64,000 nt of DNA from Corynebacterium sp. ACRPH (GTDB lineage: Bacteria > Actinomycetota > Actinomycetes > Mycobacteriales > Mycobacteriaceae), in the NCBI RefSeq assembly GCF_022347285.1, contig NZ_JAKRND010000004.1, positions 94,386 through 158,385 of the forward strand. Reading direction: 5' to 3'. The translations under genes were made by a program, and so were the position numbers. This document shows, piece by piece, positions 26,358 to 39,650 of the stretch. Numbering within the stretch: the first letter of the stretch is position 1; each line of letters starts with the position of its first letter. The notes beneath the pieces were generated by a model, which saw only the letters and a program-made list of their open reading frames with translations, searched no databases and was not told the DNA's origin.

Positions 26358-27929
26358 CTATTCCTTAAACCACCCCGTCACCGCTGGCGCGATGTTGGTG
26401 TAGACGTGCTTGTGCTCTTGGTACTCGGCCAGTCCGGTGGGGCCGAGCTCGCGACCGTTGCCGGACTGCTTCATTCCGCCCCACTCCGCCTGCGGCAGGT
26501 AGGGGTGGAAGTCATTAATCCAAATGGTACCGTGACGCAGCTTACGTGCGACCCTTTCCGCCTTTCCGGCGTCAGTGGTCCACACGGCTCCGGCCAGGCC
26601 GTACTCGGTGTCGTTGGCGATAGCCACGGCCTCGTCCTCCGTGGCGAAGGTCTCGATGGTCACGACCGGGCCGAAGGCCTCGTCGTGCACGCAGTCCATC
26701 TCCTGGGTACAGCCATCGATGATCGTCGGCAGGTAGAACACGCCCCGGGTCAGGTCCGTGTTGCCCGTGGCGTGGGAGCCCTGGTTGTCCTCGGCCGTCG
26801 GGATGCGACCGCCGCAGAGGATCTTCGCGCCCTGCTCGCGGGCGCGGTCGACGTAGGCCGCAACCTTGTCGCGGTGCTCCGCGGAGATCAGGGCGCCGGT
26901 CTCGGCGGCTTCGTCCAGCGGGCCGCCGACCTTGATCTTCTCGGCCTTGGCCACCAAAGCCTCGACGAACTGATCGTGGATGGACTTCTCCACCACGATG
27001 CGTGAGCCCGCGGAGCACACCTGGCCGGAGTGGACGAACGCGCCGTTCAGAGCGTTATCCACCGCAGCGTCGAAGTCGGCGTCCGCGAAGATGACGTTCG
27101 GGTTCTTGCCGCCCAGCTCCAGGGCCACGCGCTTGACGGTCTCCGCCGCGTTGCGGGCGATCAGCTTGCCGGTGACCAGGCCGCCGGTGAAGCTGACCAT
27201 ATCCACATCCGGGCTCTGTGACAGCGGGTTGCCGCAGTTGGCGCCCGCGCCGGTGATCAGGTTAGCCACGCCGGCCGGCAGGCCCAGCTGGTCCAGGACC
27301 GTCATCAGCATCATGGCGGTGTGCGGGGTGAGCTCCGCCTGCTTCAGCACAAAGGAGTTGCCGGCAGCCAGGGCCGGGGCGACCTTCCAGGCCACCTGCA
27401 GCAGCGGGTAGTTCCACGGGGTAATCAGGCCGCATACGCCGACCGGTTCGGCGTCAATACGAGAGCGAACGTTCGCATCGCCCGGGTCCACAACGCGACC
27501 GGCCTGGTGCTGGGCGAGCGTGCCGAAGTACTCGAAGGAGTTGGCGATGTCGTCCATGTCGATCTCGGACTCGGCCAGGCGCTTGCCCGTGTCGGCGGAC
27601 TCGGCGCGGGCGAAGGCATCCTTGTTCTCGCGGATCTTGTCTGCAACCTGCAGCAGCAGCTTGCCGCGCTCGGCGGCGGGCACGTCGGCCCACACGCCGG
27701 AGTCGAAGGAGGCGCGGGCGGCGGCGATGGCCTTGTTCGTGTCCTCGTCGGAGGCCTCGGACACCAGGCCCACGGTGGAGTTATCGGCAGGGTTGGTGAT
27801 CGTGCGGGTCTCGCCCTTTTCGGCCGCTACCCACTCGCCGTTGATGAACAGCGAGGCGGGAGCGCCCTCATTCTTGTGCACCCCGGCCAGCAGTTCGCAG
27901 GTGGTGGGGTCGAACAGTACAGCGTTCAT
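26358..27929 (-). CDS. betB: Betaine-aldehyde dehydrogenase
   Basis: An NAD(P)-dependent aldehyde dehydrogenase of 523 residues. The catalytic Glu is in ALELGGKNPNVIF and the catalytic Cys in SGQVCSAGSR; the nucleotide-binding TPWNYPLLQVAWK is also present. About 25 extra residues precede the usual family start. Location between two BCCT transporters and opposite betA supports oxidation of betaine aldehyde to glycine betaine. Other aldehydes cannot be excluded on sequence alone. Confidence 0.88.
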   Translation of the reverse strand: MNAVLFDPTTCELLAGVHKNEGAPASLFINGEWVAAEKGETRTITNPADNSTVGLVSEASDEDTNKAIAAARASFDSGVWADVPAAERGKLLLQVADKIRENKDAFARAESADTGKRLAESEIDMDDIANSFEYFGTLAQHQAGRVVDPGDANVRSRIDAEPVGVCGLITPWNYPLLQVAWKVAPALAAGNSFVLKQAELTPHTAMMLMTVLDQLGLPAGVANLITGAGANCGNPLSQSPDVDMVSFTGGLVTGKLIARNAAETVKRVALELGGKNPNVIFADADFDAAVDNALNGAFVHSGQVCSAGSRIVVEKSIHDQFVEALVAKAEKIKVGGPLDEAAETGALISAEHRDKVAAYVDRAREQGAKILCGGRIPTAEDNQGSHATGNTDLTRGVFYLPTIIDGCTQEMDCVHDEAFGPVVTIETFATEDEAVAIANDTEYGLAGAVWTTDAGKAERVARKLRHGTIWINDFHPYLPQAEWGGMKQSGNGRELGPTGLAEYQEHKHVYTNIAPAVTGWFKE

Positions 27930-27960
27930 GGTTGGATTCTCGCTTTCTGTGTTTGGCCTT

Positions 27961-27978
27961 TTGGTCCAGTTTGTCCAG
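27961..27978. repeat. Two 9-bp tandem units after the betT stop codon
   Basis: TTGGTCCAG and TTTGTCCAG abut and end three bases from the stop codon (complement of 27982-27984). Confidence 0.6.
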
Positions 27979-27981
27979 GTT

Positions 27982-30183
27982 CTAGTCTTCGGTCCAGGTG
28001 CGCACTGGGTCCGCGCCGTCGGACATGTCGGAGGTGCCCGGCAGGTCGCGCTGCATGTGCAGGAACTCCAGGTGGCGCTCGTAGAGATCCAGGACGTTAT
28101 CGATCAGCTGCTCCGTGGTGTAGCCGTAGATGTCGTAGCCCAGCGAGCCGGTGTTGTCGAAGACCTCGAGGCGGTAGTAGAGCTCCCCATCGCTGGTGCT
28201 GCGGGTGAAGCTCGGCACCGGGTGCTCCAAGGGGTAGATCTGGTAGCGGAAGTCCTGCTCTTCACCCAGGTGGATGGTGAGGTCCAACTGGTTTACCGGC
28301 AGGTTCGGCACGTCGGCAGCCACCAGCGTAGTGTCGATGCCTTCGTCATTCAGCTCGCGTGCGACGGCCTCCAGCGCAGGCTGCGCCACCTTGGTGAGGT
28401 ACTCGTTGGCCTTGGCCTGGCTCGGCCAGGTGGAGGCACGCGACAGGCGCTTGCGCCAAGACTGCTTGTCCCCGCCTGCACCAGAGCGGCCGGACATGGC
28501 GCTGTGCAGCGAGATGCTGCGGGCCTCGGTCGCGTAGCTCTCCAGGCGCAGGGAGCGCCACAGTCCGAACATGATGAGGTAGATCACGATCGTGAACGGC
28601 AGGCCCATCACGATAGTTGCCAGCTGCACTGTTTCGACGCCGTTAACTTGCAGCATGACCAGCGTCAGCACGCCGACCAGGACGGCCCAGAAGATGCGGG
28701 ACCACTTGGCACCGTCCTGACGGGAATCCTCGATCTTGGAGGTGAAGTTAGCGGTCACCAGCGCACCGGAGTCGGCGGAGGTGATGTACAGCAGCAGACC
28801 GATCAGGGTGCACAGGATGATCAGCACCCCGCCACCATTCATGTCCTGCAGTAGTGCATAGAAGCCCTGCTCCGGGGCGTCCATAGTGTTGTTGGCGAAG
28901 TCCATGTCGCCACTAACCACACGCTTGAGGGCGGTGTTTCCGAATAGGCTCATCCACAGGAGGATGAACAGGAACGGAATGGTCAGCACGCCGACAACGA
29001 ACTGGCGCAGAGTGCGGCCGCGGGAAATGCGGGCCAGGAACAGGCCGACGAAAGGCGCCCAAGCTACCCACCAAGCCCAGAAGAACAGCGTCCAGGCGCC
29101 CATCCATGCCTTGGTTGCCTCCGGGTCCTCGGAGAAGGCAAACGTATCCATCGTCATGCCCGGGAAGGATGAGACATAGTCGCCAATGTTCATCACGAGG
29201 GCGTCAAGAAGGAAGGCAGTCTGGCCAGTAACGGTCACATAGAGCACCAGGCCGATGGCCAGCAACACGTTGATCTCACTCAGGCGCTTAATGCCCTTGT
29301 CCACGCCGGAGACGGCGGACAGGGTGGCGATACCGACGGCGAAAATGATCAGGCCGGACTGGACAGCCACACCCTGGTCCCAGCCGAAGATGAGGTGCAG
29401 GCCGTAGGTCAGCTGCACCACGCCGATACCCAGGGAAGCTGCGATGCCGAAGACGGTGCCCAGCACGGCGGCGATGTCCACTGCACCGCCGATGGGGCCA
29501 TGGATGCGCTTACCGATCAGCGGGTACAGGGCGCTGCGGATGGCCAGCGGCATGTTCAGTCGGTAGGCGTAGTAGCCGAAGGCCATGCCCATCAGGGCAT
29601 ACAGAGCCCAACCTGTGATGCCGTAGTGGAACAGTGCCCACACGACGGCCTGTTCTGCAGCCTCGCGGGTCTGCCCCTCACCTACCGGCGGTGCCATGTA
29701 CTGGGTGACGGGCTCCGCGACGGCGAAGAACATCAGGTCTACGCCGATGCCGGCGGCGAAGAGCATTGCCGACCAAGAAAAGAGGCGGAACTGCGGGCGG
29801 GAGTGGTCCGGCCCCAAGCGGATGTTGCCCGATTTCGAGAAGGCGACCACTAGGACGAAGATCACAGCGACCGTCGCGGTGACGATGTAGAACCAGCCGA
29901 GGTTCGTGGAGATCCAGCCGGTGACGGTGCCCAGGGTGTCCTTGGCCTGCTCGCGGCCGAAGAAAGCGTAGAGGGCAACGGCCAGGATGCCGAGTGCCGA
30001 GACGATGAACACGGGCCAGTTGGTCTCGGGGTCCGTTACTTCACCCGGCGAATAGCTCTCGCGGTCGTTAACATCAAAAGAGCCGACGATCACTCGCGGA
30101 GCAGAGGCTTTTTTCCTGCTCACGATGCGCCGGGAGGCGCTTTCGGCCGCCTCCGGCTGATGGTCGTTTTCGGGATTTGTCAT
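27982..30183 (-). CDS. betT: BCCT family choline transporter, Asp-type (BetT-like)
   Basis: A 733-residue BCCT transporter with the same architecture as its neighbour, including the long cytoplasmic C-terminal domain and WTLFFWAWWVAWAPFVGLFL. The ion-site helix reads AAGIGVDLMFFAVAEP, with Asp149 in place of the Gly of BetP. Asp here is a mark of the proton-coupled choline transporter BetT. I start it at the ATG at 30183 with GAGGAGAA four bases upstream. It is the first gene of the betT-betB-BCCT operon, divergent from betA, with a 22-bp palindrome between them. Two 9-bp tandem units follow the stop codon (27961-27978). Confidence 0.9.
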   Translation of the reverse strand: MTNPENDHQPEAAESASRRIVSRKKASAPRVIVGSFDVNDRESYSPGEVTDPETNWPVFIVSALGILAVALYAFFGREQAKDTLGTVTGWISTNLGWFYIVTATVAVIFVLVVAFSKSGNIRLGPDHSRPQFRLFSWSAMLFAAGIGVDLMFFAVAEPVTQYMAPPVGEGQTREAAEQAVVWALFHYGITGWALYALMGMAFGYYAYRLNMPLAIRSALYPLIGKRIHGPIGGAVDIAAVLGTVFGIAASLGIGVVQLTYGLHLIFGWDQGVAVQSGLIIFAVGIATLSAVSGVDKGIKRLSEINVLLAIGLVLYVTVTGQTAFLLDALVMNIGDYVSSFPGMTMDTFAFSEDPEATKAWMGAWTLFFWAWWVAWAPFVGLFLARISRGRTLRQFVVGVLTIPFLFILLWMSLFGNTALKRVVSGDMDFANNTMDAPEQGFYALLQDMNGGGVLIILCTLIGLLLYITSADSGALVTANFTSKIEDSRQDGAKWSRIFWAVLVGVLTLVMLQVNGVETVQLATIVMGLPFTIVIYLIMFGLWRSLRLESYATEARSISLHSAMSGRSGAGGDKQSWRKRLSRASTWPSQAKANEYLTKVAQPALEAVARELNDEGIDTTLVAADVPNLPVNQLDLTIHLGEEQDFRYQIYPLEHPVPSFTRSTSDGELYYRLEVFDNTGSLGYDIYGYTTEQLIDNVLDLYERHLEFLHMQRDLPGTSDMSDGADPVRTWTED

Positions 30184-30311
30184 GTAGTTCTCCTCTTGTT
30201 CTCCTCGATCGCTTCCTCGCCAAAGGGAGTTCATTTTCTCAGAAATACAATTTCCTAGAGTACACAGGTCTTTCTAATTTGCCAGCATTCCCCCTCACAT
30301 AGGTGTTAATT

Positions 30312-30333
30312 ACTACCTCACTAGTGAGGTAGT
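30312..30333. promoter_or_regulatory. Perfect 22-bp palindrome between betT and betA
   Basis: ACTACCTCACT is followed directly by its reverse complement AGTGAGGTAGT. The site lies 128 bases upstream of the betT start and 94 bases upstream of the betA start, in a 244-base AT-richer divergent region. Length and symmetry suit a dimeric TetR-type repressor such as BetI. No betI-like gene lies in the window. Confidence 0.8.
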
Positions 30334-30427
30334 TTAATCATGTCCTTTACCTGCCATCTAGCGAATTAATAAAGAAAATGGCATACTGGTAAACGTTCAG
30401 TCATTTAACTAGGAGGCGAGTGAATAG

Positions 30428-32212
30428 ATGAGCTTCATTGACAAGCTGATTCCAGGAAAGAAGAACGACACCAAAGGCCAGGTAGTCGAAGACCGTCGTC
30501 GGGATATCGTCATCGTCGGCGGCGGTTCCGCAGGTTCCGTATTGGCCAACCGACTCTCCGAAGACTCCACCAAGGACGTCATGGTCCTGGAGGCCGGCCG
30601 CCCGGACTCCCTGTGGGATCTGTTCATCCACATGCCAGCTGCGTTCTCCTTCCCCATCGGCGACAAGCACTACGACTGGCAGTACGAATCCGAGCCGGAA
30701 CCGGAGATGAACGGCCGTCGTATCTACCACGCCCGCGGCAAGGTGCTGGGTGGCTCCTCCTCCATCAACGGCATGATCTTCCAGCGCGGCAACCCGATGG
30801 ACTACGAGAAGTGGGGCAAGCTGCCCGGCATGTCCAACTGGGGCTGGAGCCACGTCCTGCCCTACTTCAACAAGATGGAAACCGCCCTGGGCGCCGACGC
30901 TAACGACCCGCGCCGCGGCCACAACGGCCCGCTGAAGCTGACCCGCGGCCCGGCCACCAGCCCGCTGTTCCAGGCCTTCTTCAAGTCCGTCCAGCAGGCC
31001 GGCTACAACCTCACCAACGACGTCAACGGCTACCGCCAGGAGGGCTTCGCCCCCTTCGACCGCAACATCCTGGGCGGCAAGCGCCTGTCCGCCGCCCGCG
31101 CCTACCTGCACCCGGTCATGAACCGCAAGAACCTGGACGTGCGCACCCGCGCCTACACCACGCAGGTCATCGTTGAAAACGGCAAGGCCGTGGGTGTGGA
31201 GTACCAGTGGAAGGGTCAGACTCACCGCGTCTTCGCGGACAAGGTCATCCTCTGTGGCGGCGCCTTCAACACACCCCAGCTGCTGGAGCTGTCCGGTATC
31301 GGTGACCGCAAGGTGCTGGAAAAGGCTGGCGTCGAGGTCAAGAAGCACCTGCCCGGCGTGGGCAACAACCTGCAGGACCACCTCGAGGTCTACGTGCAGT
31401 ACAACTGCACCCAGCCGGTGAGCTCCCAGCCGTACTACAAGATGATCAACCGCCCGTTCATCGGTCTGCAGTGGCTGCTGACCCGCCGCGGTCCGGTTGC
31501 GTCCTCCCACTTCGAGGCCGGCGGCTTCGCCCGTTCCAACGAGAACGAGGACTACCCGAACCTGATGTTCCACTTCCTGCCGATGGCGATCCGTTACGAC
31601 GGTTCCCAGCCGGAGGGCGAGCACGGCTTCCAGTTCCACGTCGGCCCAATGTACTCCGACACCAAGGGCCACGTTCACATCAGGTCGAACGACCCGAAGG
31701 ACAAGCCGGAGATCCTGTTCAACTACCTGGCCACCGACCAGGACCGCCGCGAGTGGGTCGAGGCCGTGCGCACCTCCCGCAAGCTGCTGGACACCCCGGC
31801 GATGAAGGAATTCACCGACGGCGAGATCTCCCCCGGCGCTGCCGTGGAGACCGACGAGGAGATCCTGGAGTGGGTACGCAACGATGCCGAGACCGCTCTG
31901 CACCCGTCCTGCACCGCCAAGATGGGCCCGGCGGACGACGAGATGGCCGTTGTCGACCCGGAGACCATGCAGGTCCACGGTGTTGAGGGCCTGTACATCG
32001 CCGATGCATCGGTCATGCCGATCATCACCAACGGCAACATCTACGCGCCGGTCGTCATGCTGGCAGAGAAGGCCGCCGACCTGATCAAGGGCGACAAGCC
32101 CCTCGATCCGATCGACATCCCCTTCTACCACGCTAAGCAGGACATGCCGCTGTACGCGGAGGGCGAAGAGCCCCGCGATCACGTCAACGCCATCCCGGGC
32201 GCTGACCACTAG
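30428..32212 (+). CDS. betA: Choline dehydrogenase (GMC oxidoreductase)
   Basis: A 594-residue FAD enzyme of the GMC family that oxidises choline to betaine aldehyde. The ADP-binding motif [20 protein letters not shown] is near residue 26, the GMC signature [15 protein letters not shown] follows, and the catalytic pair lies in [13 protein letters not shown] and [13 protein letters not shown]. An N-terminal extension of about 25 residues precedes the FAD domain. AGGAGG lies upstream of the ATG. It is divergent from betT-betB, so both arms of the glycine-betaine route share one regulatory region. Confidence 0.92.
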   Translation: MSFIDKLIPGKKNDTKGQVVEDRRRDIVIVGGGSAGSVLANRLSEDSTKDVMVLEAGRPDSLWDLFIHMPAAFSFPIGDKHYDWQYESEPEPEMNGRRIYHARGKVLGGSSSINGMIFQRGNPMDYEKWGKLPGMSNWGWSHVLPYFNKMETALGADANDPRRGHNGPLKLTRGPATSPLFQAFFKSVQQAGYNLTNDVNGYRQEGFAPFDRNILGGKRLSAARAYLHPVMNRKNLDVRTRAYTTQVIVENGKAVGVEYQWKGQTHRVFADKVILCGGAFNTPQLLELSGIGDRKVLEKAGVEVKKHLPGVGNNLQDHLEVYVQYNCTQPVSSQPYYKMINRPFIGLQWLLTRRGPVASSHFEAGGFARSNENEDYPNLMFHFLPMAIRYDGSQPEGEHGFQFHVGPMYSDTKGHVHIRSNDPKDKPEILFNYLATDQDRREWVEAVRTSRKLLDTPAMKEFTDGEISPGAAVETDEEILEWVRNDAETALHPSCTAKMGPADDEMAVVDPETMQVHGVEGLYIADASVMPIITNGNIYAPVVMLAEKAADLIKGDKPLDPIDIPFYHAKQDMPLYAEGEEPRDHVNAIPGADH

Positions 32213-32225
32213 TTGCTAGAGCTCT

Positions 32226-32257
32226 AGTTTCTAGGGCTCTAAGTTTCTAGGGCTCCA
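32226..32257. repeat. Two 16-bp tandem units at the trmD stop codon
   Basis: AGTTTCTAGGGCTCTA and AGTTTCTAGGGCTCCA abut with one mismatch. The second contains the trmD stop codon (complement of 32247-32249), so a copy of the stop region lies just downstream. Confidence 0.8.
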
Positions 32258-33095
32258 GCCCGTCCAGATACGCCCGATCTGCCTTGGATAGCTCCACGTT
32301 GTCCAGCAGATCCGGGCGTACTTTTTTGGTCCTGGCGAGGGATTGCTCGCGCCGCCACTGCGCGATCTTCGCGTGGTTGCCGCTGAATAACACGTCCGGC
32401 ACGTCCAGTCCGCGCCACTGCCGGGGGCGCGTGTAGCTGGGGCCTTCCAGCAGCCCGTCCTGGAAGGAATCCTCTTGGTGGCTGGCCTGGTTGCCCAGCA
32501 CACCGGGGATCAGCCGCACCATCGCCTCGGCCATGACCAGCACGGCGACCTCCCCGCCGATCAGCACGTAGTCGCCAATGCTGACTTCTTCCACGCGGTA
32601 ACGGTTCTGTGCGTCCTCCACCGCTCGCTGGTCGATGCCCTCGTAGCGGCCGCAGGCAAACACGACATGTTCTTCGGTGCTCCACCGTTCTGCCATGTCT
32701 TGGGTGAACGGTTTTCCTGCGGGTGTGGGGACGATAAGCAGCGGTTTTGTGACGCCACCCGCCTCCTCCCCTAAACGCTCAGCATCGCTGTCGCCTGTGG
32801 CAGGCAGAAGGTTGCGCTTGTGCTCCGCGGAGCTCTCCAGGTCGCTGACCCTGGCCGCCGGGCCGGTGCCCGCCGCGACGTCATCGAGAGCCGGTCCCCA
32901 GACCTCGGGCTTCATCACCATGCCCGGGCCACCGCCGCACGGGGTGGAATCCACCGACTGGTGGACATCACTGGTCCAGGCGCGCAGATTATGCACGCCG
33001 ACACTTAGAATTCCCTGCTCAATGGCCTTGCCTAGAAGGGCGTGGCGCAGCGGTTCTAGGTATTCGGGGAAGATCGTTACTACGTCTAGGCGCAA
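32247..33095 (-). CDS. trmD: tRNA (guanine37-N1)-methyltransferase
   Basis: TrmD methylates G37 of tRNAs to prevent frameshifting. The 282-residue protein starts at TTG ([16 protein letters not shown]) and shows the SPOUT knot motifs [10 protein letters not shown] and [31 protein letters not shown]. An insertion of about 30 residues between VWGPALDD and [10 protein letters not shown] is longer than in typical TrmD and includes GGVTKP, encoded by the weak dispersed motif copy 6. It begins two bases after the rimM stop. Confidence 0.94.
   Translation of the reverse strand: MRLDVVTIFPEYLEPLRHALLGKAIEQGILSVGVHNLRAWTSDVHQSVDSTPCGGGPGMVMKPEVWGPALDDVAAGTGPAARVSDLESSAEHKRNLLPATGDSDAERLGEEAGGVTKPLLIVPTPAGKPFTQDMAERWSTEEHVVFACGRYEGIDQRAVEDAQNRYRVEEVSIGDYVLIGGEVAVLVMAEAMVRLIPGVLGNQASHQEDSFQDGLLEGPSYTRPRQWRGLDVPDVLFSGNHAKIAQWRREQSLARTKKVRPDLLDNVELSKADRAYLDGLEP
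32744..32758 (-). repeat. Dispersed motif, copy 6 (weak)
   Basis: Minus strand reads GGTGGCGTCACAAAA within the trmD insertion; the A/G-rich half is shorter than in other copies. Confidence 0.4.
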
Positions 33096-33097
33096 AA

Positions 33098-33661
33098 CTA
33101 GCTCAGCTCCAAAAGCCCCTCGGGCGGGGTGAGCACGAGGATCTCCTCTTCCAAGTCCACCACCGGGACAATCTGGTGACGGAAGGGAACGAGCACTTCC
33201 TTGCCGGCGGTCGGCAGCTGGGACTCGGCGTCAATAAGAATAACGAGCAACTGCCCGGCCGGAGTGTGCTCAACGGCGACGACCTCCCCGACCAGATCCC
33301 CGAGCTGAATCTCGTCGCCCTCCAGATCCGTGCCGGGGGCGAGCAGGTAGGCGGTGAGGCCTTCGAGCTCGTGGTCGTAGAAACCGTCGTCGTCCCCATC
33401 GTGCACAGGGGCGGCGAAGAAGCGCACGCCGCGCAGGGACTCAGCGGCCGTACGGTCGGCGACCTCCTCGAAGGTGACCAACAGGCGCCCCTGGTGCGGG
33501 CGGAAGGAACGAACGGTCAAGGACAGCTCCTTGCCCGCCTGCCTACCCTTCAAAACCTCGCCGGTGGCGAAACGCAGTTCGGGGGTGTCCGTCGTGGGAT
33601 CGACGACCACCTCTCCCCGCACGCCGTGGGGCTTGATCACCCGGCCGATCTGCAACTCCAT
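33098..33661 (-). CDS. rimM: 16S rRNA processing protein RimM
   Basis: A 187-residue RimM, which helps assemble the 30S head and binds S19. It has the N-terminal beta-barrel start [23 protein letters not shown] and the PRC-barrel C-terminal domain ([12 protein letters not shown], then [30 protein letters not shown]). It sits between gdhA (three bases upstream) and trmD (two bases downstream), so the three genes appear to be one operon. Confidence 0.95.
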   Translation of the reverse strand: MELQIGRVIKPHGVRGEVVVDPTTDTPELRFATGEVLKGRQAGKELSLTVRSFRPHQGRLLVTFEEVADRTAAESLRGVRFFAAPVHDGDDDGFYDHELEGLTAYLLAPGTDLEGDEIQLGDLVGEVVAVEHTPAGQLLVILIDAESQLPTAGKEVLVPFRHQIVPVVDLEEEILVLTPPEGLLELS

Positions 33662-33664
33662 AGG

Positions 33665-35783
<2,119 letters not shown>

Positions 35784-36014
35784 GTGATGGCTCCTTTTCT
35801 TCTAGTTGGTCACTGGGCAGTTCAGACACTCTGCGAAGAATCTCTGCGGAAAACCCGCTAAAAAATTTTTCTGGCCAGAGCCGGTTCAACCCTTCGTATT
35901 TTTGCTGCGCGTGACCACCGGCCGACCGTGGTCGGGGACGGTGTTACACAGACAACCTGCATAAGTGTAGTAGCCGGCACCCGCGGGAACCAAATCCTCT
36001 GCTGGCAGTGCCCG
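35784..36014. other. Spacer between ffh and rpsP
   Basis: No gene is visible. It should contain the rpsP promoter. It holds an A-tract block AAAAAATTTTTCTGG (35860-35874) and the self-complementary CCGACC-GT-GGTCGG (35922-35935), related to the hairpin upstream of rpsB. Confidence 0.4.
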
Positions 36015-37613
36015 CTACTTCTTCGGGAAGTTCATCTTCGACAGGTCAATGCCCTCGAAGCCCGGGGGAAGCTGCTCCTGCATCTTCTCCAGGTCCTTCA
36101 TGCTGGGCATTCCGCCGCCCATGCCCGGCATCCCCGGCATGCCAGGCATTCCCGGCATACCCTGGCCGCCGCCCATGCCCTTACGCATGTTCTTGCGGTT
36201 CTTGTTCTTGGCGTTCTTGCCCTTCTTGCCCTTGCGGTGCACCTTCTGCTTCTTAGTCGCAGAGCGGCCGCCCATGCCGAACTGGCCGGCCATCTTGCCC
36301 ATCATCTTCTTTGCCTCGAAGAAGCGGTCGACCAGCTTGTTCACGTCGGAAACGCTCACGCCAGAACCGTTGGCGATGCGCTTGCGGCGGGAGGCGTTCA
36401 GGATCTTCGGGCTCTGGCGTTCGGCCGGCGTCATGCCGCGGATGATGGCCTGGATGCGGTCCAGTTCCTTTTCATCCACCATGTCGGCCATCTTCGACAT
36501 CTGGGACCCACCGGGCATCATCTTCAGGATGTTGCCCAAGGGGCCCATCTTGCGGATCATCAGCATCTGCTCGAGGAAGTCCTCCAGCGTCAGGTCACCA
36601 GAGGCCATGCGCATGGCGGAATCTTCGGCCTTCTCGGCGTCCAGAACCTGCTCGGCCTGCTCAATCAGGGTGAGCACGTCACCCATGCCGAGGATGCGGT
36701 TGGCCATGCGATCCGGGTGGAAGACGTCGAAGTCCTCCTGCTTCTCGCCGGTGGAGGCGAACAGGATCGGCTTGCCGGTGACCTCACGGATCGACAGTGC
36801 GGCACCACCGCGGGCGTCACCATCCAGCTTCGTCAGGACGACACCCGTGAAGTCCACGCCATCGCGGAACGCCTCGGCCGTAGTAACGGCATCCTGGCCG
36901 ATCATGGCGTCAATAACAAAGAGCACCTCGTCGGGCTCCACCGCATCGCGAATGTTGCGCGCCTGACGCATGAGCTCCTCGTCGATGCCCAAGCGACCCG
37001 CGGTATCGATAATGACGATGTCGTGCTGGCTGCGGTAAGCCTCCTCGATACCGCGCTGCGCGACGTCGACCGGGTCACCGTGGCTGGTGCCCATCTCGTG
37101 GTCGTGGGAATCCAGGCTGGTACCCGGGTCCGGGGCGAAAGTCTTTACGCCGGCGCGCTCGCCGACGATCTGCAGCTGCTGCACCGCACCCGGGCGCTGC
37201 AGGTCACAGGCCACGAGCATGGGAGTGTGGCCCTGCTTGGCCAGGTGCAGGGCCAGCTTGCCGGCCAGGGTGGTCTTACCGGCACCCTGCAGACCGGCCA
37301 GCATGATGACTGTCGGCGGGTGCTTAGCCAGGTTCAGCCGGCGGGTCTCACCGCCGAGGATCTCCTTGAGCTCCTCGTTGACGATCTTGATGACCTGCTG
37401 GGCTGGGTTCAGCGCCTCGGATACCTCTGCCCCGGCGGCGCGCTCCTTGATGCGCTTAATAAAGGCGCGCACCACCGGGAGGGATACGTCTGCCTCCAGC
37501 AGCGCGAGGCGGATCTCGCGCGCGGTGGCATTAATATCAGCCTCGGACAGCTTGCCCTTGCCACGAAGGCCCTTCATGGCAGATTGCAGGCGGTCTGACA
37601 AAGACTCAAACAC
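36015..37613 (-). CDS. ffh: Signal recognition particle protein Ffh
   Basis: SRP54 GTPase of 532 residues: N domain (1-95), G domain with G1 GLQGAGKTTLA near 107-117, DTAGR and TKLDGDARGG, and a Met-rich M domain that binds 4.5S RNA and signal peptides. Beyond the M domain is a Lys/Asn-rich stretch and a Met-Pro-Gly repeat (GMPGMPGMPGMPGMGGGMP) before a conserved end KMNFPKK. It starts at GTG. In C. glutamicum glnD lies between glnK and ffh, but here only 115 bases separate them. Confidence 0.95.
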   Translation of the reverse strand: MFESLSDRLQSAMKGLRGKGKLSEADINATAREIRLALLEADVSLPVVRAFIKRIKERAAGAEVSEALNPAQQVIKIVNEELKEILGGETRRLNLAKHPPTVIMLAGLQGAGKTTLAGKLALHLAKQGHTPMLVACDLQRPGAVQQLQIVGERAGVKTFAPDPGTSLDSHDHEMGTSHGDPVDVAQRGIEEAYRSQHDIVIIDTAGRLGIDEELMRQARNIRDAVEPDEVLFVIDAMIGQDAVTTAEAFRDGVDFTGVVLTKLDGDARGGAALSIREVTGKPILFASTGEKQEDFDVFHPDRMANRILGMGDVLTLIEQAEQVLDAEKAEDSAMRMASGDLTLEDFLEQMLMIRKMGPLGNILKMMPGGSQMSKMADMVDEKELDRIQAIIRGMTPAERQSPKILNASRRKRIANGSGVSVSDVNKLVDRFFEAKKMMGKMAGQFGMGGRSATKKQKVHRKGKKGKNAKNKNRKNMRKGMGGGQGMPGMPGMPGMPGMGGGMPSMKDLEKMQEQLPPGFEGIDLSKMNFPKK

Positions 37614-37711
37614 TACTTAGTGCTCCCTTGTAGGTATCGGAGGTTGGCTTATAACTCCCCTAGCTTAGCCAGTGGCCTACACGACAGTCACATTTCACAG
37701 GTGTTTTAGCG

Positions 37712-39446
<1,735 letters not shown>

Positions 39447-39571
39447 TTTTCACATCCATATCTGTGAGTCTCAGCACTTGTGCTGCAAAGAATAAGATGC
39501 TGAGAATGCACTTTCCGGAAAGAAAAAATTTTTTGAGACGCAGATCACTAGGATCTCGGCCGGACAACGCG

Positions 39572-39606
39572 AATAACCCCGTACGCTGCACACATACGGG
39601 GTTATT
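39572..39606 (-). terminator. Bidirectional terminator after ftsY
   Basis: AATAACCCCGTA (39572-39583) and TACGGGGTTATT (39595-39606) form a perfect 12-pair stem with an 11-base loop, flanked by A- and T-rich sequence. It isolates ftsY from amtB. Confidence 0.9.
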
Positions 39607-39650
39607 TACGTAAATTTTTTAAATTTTTACTGTCCGATGGGGCTTATTCT

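Noticed and set aside
39447..39571. AmtR box upstream of amtB
   Set aside because: No ATCTATN6ATAG-like sequence could be found; the nearest AT-rich bases do not match.
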